In this document: positions 61,224 to 64,000 of the stretch, one piece after another | How the letters are laid out: each line of letters opens with the position of its first letter | Numbering within the stretch: position 1 is the first letter of the stretch | Assembly: GCF_002849695.1 (NCBI RefSeq) | Contig: NZ_CP018937.1 | Coordinates: forward strand, 4,836,001 to 4,900,000 | Length of the DNA: 64,000 nt | From: Bacteroides fragilis | GTDB lineage: Bacteria > Bacteroidota > Bacteroidia > Bacteroidales > Bacteroidaceae | Direction of reading: 5' to 3' | Notes under the pieces: model-generated | Databases searched by the model: none | Seen by the model: only the letters and a program-made list of their open reading frames with translations | Told to the model about the DNA's origin: nothing | Made by a program: the position numbers and the translations under genes

Positions 61224-62705
61224 ATGGAAAAGAAACTGAAATCATGGCAAGGATGGTTGTTGTTCTGCGGAGCGATGGTAGTCGTTTTTGTGCTTGGGCT
61301 TGTTGTCTCGGCGCTGATGGAACGCCGGGCAGAGACGGTAAGCGTTTTCAATAACAAACGGGTGGAAATTACCGGAATAGAACCACGAAACGAAGTGTTT
61401 GGGGATAACTATCCACGTGAGTATGAAACATGGAAAGAAACGGCTAAGACCGATTTCAAGAGTGAATTTAACGGTAACGAAGCGGTAGATGTACTTGCAC
61501 AACGTCCCGAGATGGTGGTGCTTTGGGCCGGCTATGCATTCTCAAAAGATTATTCGACTCCGAGGGGACATATGCATGCTATTGAGGACATTACACATTC
61601 ACTCCGTACCGGTGCGCCGATGGATGATAAAAGCGGGCCGCAGCCTTCTACCTGCTGGACTTGTAAGAGTCCGGACGTTCCTCGCATGATGAAAGCTATT
61701 GGAGTGGATTCGTTCTATAATAATAAGTGGGGAGCTTTCGGTAGTGAGATCGTCAATCCGATAGGTTGCGCCGATTGTCATGAACCGACGAATATGAAAC
61801 TTCATATTAGCCGTCCGGCTTTGCGCGAGGCATTTGCCCGTCAGGGGAAAGATATCGATAAAGCGACTCCGCAGGAAATGCGTTCGTTGGTATGCGCACA
61901 ATGCCACGTGGAATATTATTTCAAGGGAGATGGCAAATACCTGACTTTCCCTTGGGATAAAGGATTTTCGGTAGAAGATATGGAAGCCTACTATGACGAG
62001 GCCGACTTTGCCGATTATACACATGCACTGAGCAAAGCCCGTATACTGAAAGCACAACATCCGGATTACGAGATTTCTCAGATGGGAATTCATGCCCAAC
62101 GCGGAGTGTCGTGCGCCGATTGTCATATGCCCTACAAAAGCGAGGGAGGTATGAAATTCAGCGATCACCACATTCAGAGTCCGTTAGCTATGATCGACCG
62201 GACTTGTCAGGTTTGTCATCGTGAGAGCGAAGAGACATTGCGGAATAATGTATATGACCGTCAGCGTAAAGCGAATGAAATTCGTGGCCGTCTGGAACAG
62301 GAGTTGGCTAAAGCGCATATTGAAGCTAAATTCGCCTGGGATAAAGGTGCGACGGATACTCAGATGGCAGAGGCGTTGAAGTTGATTCGCCAGGCCCAGT
62401 GGAGATGGGATTTCGGTGTGGCTTCACACGGTGGTGCGTTCCATGCTCCGCAAGAGATACAGCGCATTCTGGGACACGGACTTGATAAAGCTTTACAGGC
62501 CCGTCTTGCCATCTCAAAAGTGTTGGCTCAGCATGGCTATACAGCCGATGTGCCGATGCCTGATATTTCGACTAAAGAGAAAGCGCAGCAGTATATCGGT
62601 CTCGATATGCAGAAAGAGCGTGAAGCGAAAGATAAATTCCTGAAAACAGTAGTACCCGAATGGTTGGAGAAAGCGAAGGCTAACGGTCGTCTGGCTAAAC
62701 TGTAA
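61224..62705 (+). CDS. nrfA: Cytochrome c552, ammonia-forming nitrite reductase catalytic subunit
   Basis: A 493-residue pentaheme enzyme with an N-terminal membrane/signal helix (GWLLFCGAMVVVFVLGLVVSALM). The catalytic heme site CWTCK with Lys as axial ligand is diagnostic. Four CxxCH hemes follow: CADCH, CAQCH, CADCH and CQVCH. It reduces nitrite to ammonia with six electrons in the periplasm. The HAQRGVSCADCHMPYKSEGG and KFSDHHIQSP segments match the active-site surroundings. Heme attachment is presumably served by the genes that follow. Confidence 0.97.
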   Translation: MEKKLKSWQGWLLFCGAMVVVFVLGLVVSALMERRAETVSVFNNKRVEITGIEPRNEVFGDNYPREYETWKETAKTDFKSEFNGNEAVDVLAQRPEMVVLWAGYAFSKDYSTPRGHMHAIEDITHSLRTGAPMDDKSGPQPSTCWTCKSPDVPRMMKAIGVDSFYNNKWGAFGSEIVNPIGCADCHEPTNMKLHISRPALREAFARQGKDIDKATPQEMRSLVCAQCHVEYYFKGDGKYLTFPWDKGFSVEDMEAYYDEADFADYTHALSKARILKAQHPDYEISQMGIHAQRGVSCADCHMPYKSEGGMKFSDHHIQSPLAMIDRTCQVCHRESEETLRNNVYDRQRKANEIRGRLEQELAKAHIEAKFAWDKGATDTQMAEALKLIRQAQWRWDFGVASHGGAFHAPQEIQRILGHGLDKALQARLAISKVLAQHGYTADVPMPDISTKEKAQQYIGLDMQKEREAKDKFLKTVVPEWLEKAKANGRLAKL

Positions 62706-62708
62706 ACT

Positions 62709-63950
62709 ATGTGGCAGAAACCTTGGGGATATAAAGAAGGGTTCGCCATCTGTGGCGGACTTTTTCTGACAGGCATTTTCCTGCAAATGACGTTGGGGAA
62801 GTGCACGCTTTCCATTCTTTCTTACCCTGTGAATGTGTGTGTAGGGTTGCTATATGTCGTTATCTTGTTATCGGCCTACACCTTTTCACAAAAGAGTTAT
62901 TTTATCCGGTGGATGGGGAGCTGTCAGGCTGCCGTTTCATCCATGGTGTCAGTGGCCGTGCTCACTGTAGTGATGGGACTGATCCGCCAGGTGAAGTCCG
63001 ATATACCTTTGTCCGGTATTGAAAACTGGCTGGGATTTTCGCAAATGTTGTCCGCCTGTTCGTTTGTGCTGTTGTTCCTCTGGATGGTCACTTTGTTGGG
63101 GTTGACCACCATTCGGCGGATTCATCATTTCCATTGGCGGGACGTTCCTTTTGTGCTGAACCATCTGGGACTTTTCCTTGCACTGACCGGAGCTGTATTG
63201 GGAAATGCCGATATGGAGCGTCTGCATATGACTACAAAGATAGGACAAGCCGAATGGCGGGCTTCCGATGAAAATCAGAAAATGCGGGAGCTGCCTTTGG
63301 CTATCGAGCTTCAGAACTTTACGATCGATGAATATCCCCCGAAATTGATGTTGATTGACAATGAAACAGGTAAAGCACTGCCGGTCGGGAAGCCGGAAAA
63401 CCTGCTGATTGAAGATGATTTTCATGCCGGGCATTTGCTCGATTGGGAAATCCACATAGAGAAGAAACTCCCTTTGGCAGCCAGTGTAGCGACTCAGGAT
63501 ACTTTGAACTTTGTGGACTTTCCTTCAATGGGAGCTGCTTATGCTGTCTATCTGACGGCAGTGAATGATAAAACAGGCCGGAAACATGAAGGATGGGTGA
63601 GTTGTGGCAGTTTTATGTTTCCTTATAAGGCTATCCGTCTTGACGATCAGACCAGTTTGGTAATGCCTGAGCGTGAACCTCGCCGTTTTGCATCCGAGGT
63701 GAAAGTTTATACGGAGTCGGGACGCCGTGATTCGGCTACGATTGAGGTAAATAAACCTTTTGAGTTGGAGGGATGGAAAATATATCAGTTAAGTTATGAC
63801 GAGTCGAAAGGTCGCTGGAGCGATATAAGCGTGTTTGAACTGGTTCGTGATCCGTGGTTACCGGTGGTTTATACCGGTATCTGGATGATGATAGCCGGAG
63901 CTGTCTGCCTGTTCGCCCTGTCACAGAAAAGAAAGGAGGACAACGTATGA
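62709..63950 (+). CDS. ResB/Ccs1-like cytochrome c biogenesis membrane protein
   Basis: A 413-residue membrane protein with about four N-terminal helices (YKEGFAICGGLFLTGIFLQM, VNVCVGLLYVVILLSAYTF, VSSMVSVAVLTVVMGLI, MLSACSFVLLFLWMVTLLGL) and a short fifth near VPFVLNHLGLFLALTGAVLGNA. A large periplasmic domain follows, with a C-terminal helix (WLPVVYTGIWMMIAGAVCLFAL). This is the ResB/Ccs1 layout of cytochrome c maturation System II, which delivers heme to apocytochromes. It starts 3 bp after nrfA and overlaps the next gene by 4 bp. Confidence 0.85.
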   Translation: MWQKPWGYKEGFAICGGLFLTGIFLQMTLGKCTLSILSYPVNVCVGLLYVVILLSAYTFSQKSYFIRWMGSCQAAVSSMVSVAVLTVVMGLIRQVKSDIPLSGIENWLGFSQMLSACSFVLLFLWMVTLLGLTTIRRIHHFHWRDVPFVLNHLGLFLALTGAVLGNADMERLHMTTKIGQAEWRASDENQKMRELPLAIELQNFTIDEYPPKLMLIDNETGKALPVGKPENLLIEDDFHAGHLLDWEIHIEKKLPLAASVATQDTLNFVDFPSMGAAYAVYLTAVNDKTGRKHEGWVSCGSFMFPYKAIRLDDQTSLVMPEREPRRFASEVKVYTESGRRDSATIEVNKPFELEGWKIYQLSYDESKGRWSDISVFELVRDPWLPVVYTGIWMMIAGAVCLFALSQKRKEDNV

Positions 63951-64000
63951 GTTGGGATCATTTTGTGATATTTGCCATGGCAGCTCTTCTGTGTTGGGCT
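63947..64000 (+). CDS. Probable CcsA/ResC cytochrome c assembly gene, 5' end only
   Basis: Eighteen codons (MSWDHFVIFAMAALLCWA) are inside the window, preceded by a good AAAGGAGGA ribosome binding site and overlapping the previous stop as ATGA. The hydrophobic start and the position after a ResB-like gene indicate the heme-handling CcsA/ResC partner, but too little is visible for a sequence-based call. Confidence 0.6.
   Translation, partial: MSWDHFVIFAMAALLCWA

Overview
The window is chromosomal DNA from a gut Bacteroides species or close relative. The evidence is the set of SusC/SusD pairs with glycoside hydrolases, Bacteroides-type promoters (TAnnTTTG -7 boxes close to gene starts), a hybrid two-component regulator, a HigBA-type module, nrfHA and a moderate GC content. 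I cannot fix the species from sequence alone. No IS element, CRISPR array, rRNA operon or phage was recognised.

Layout. 1-3848: end of an arabinan-type locus (GH127 fragment, GH51), closed by consecutive hairpins. 4218-14744: core genes, namely an ArgE-like deacylase (-), an acyl-CoA ligase, prfB with its programmed frameshift, a 44-residue membrane protein, an OprO/P porin, a CYTH protein, a MgtC/DUF4010 membrane protein and an outer-membrane beta-barrel receptor. 14974-29530 (all -): polysaccharide utilization locus A, transcribed SusC, SusD, heparinase II/III-like lyase, GH88, NPP-type phosphodiesterase, GH20, GH2, DUF2264; this fits a uronic-acid-, hexosamine- and galactose-containing glycan. 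29872-34074: a hybrid two-component system (HTCS) split into two convergent halves. 34214-43499 (all -): locus B, SusC, SusD, GH3, GH144, SGNH hydrolase, which matches the beta-1,2-glucan locus layout known in Bacteroides. 43500-48317: accessory DNA with a HigBA-type module, a twice-repeated structured element, a degenerate GC-rich tandem repeat, small hypothetical genes and tRNA-Leu. 48318-52894: a SusC/SusD pair without enzymes, flanked by copies of tRNA-Leu and peptidase sequence. 52971-64000: S41 peptidase, DUF3316 protein, topoisomerase IV subunit A (-), then glyS, FKBP isomerase, a flavin-binding Nim-like protein, nrfH, nrfA, a ResB-like gene and the start of a ccsA-like gene (+).

Main discovery. 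The HTCS next to locus A is interrupted by an invertible segment. The sensor half (31636-34074, -) and the kinase/receiver/AraC half (29888-31543, +) face each other. Each carries the same perfect 24-bp sequence, in inverted orientation, at its junction (29872-29895 and 31697-31720). Flipping the 1,849 bp between the outer repeat edges joins the halves in frame, just after the transmembrane helix, into a normal 1,341-residue HTCS at 30049-34074. The window therefore shows the separated (OFF) state of what looks like a phase-variable carbohydrate sensor whose switch lies inside the coding sequence. No recombinase is encoded here, so it must act in trans.

Other structure worth attention: a ~95-100 bp palindromic repeat present four times, directly after susD in both loci; two ~105-bp elements with base-pair-preserving changes in their closing stem; and a tRNA-Leu/peptidase duplication scar around the orphan SusCD pair.
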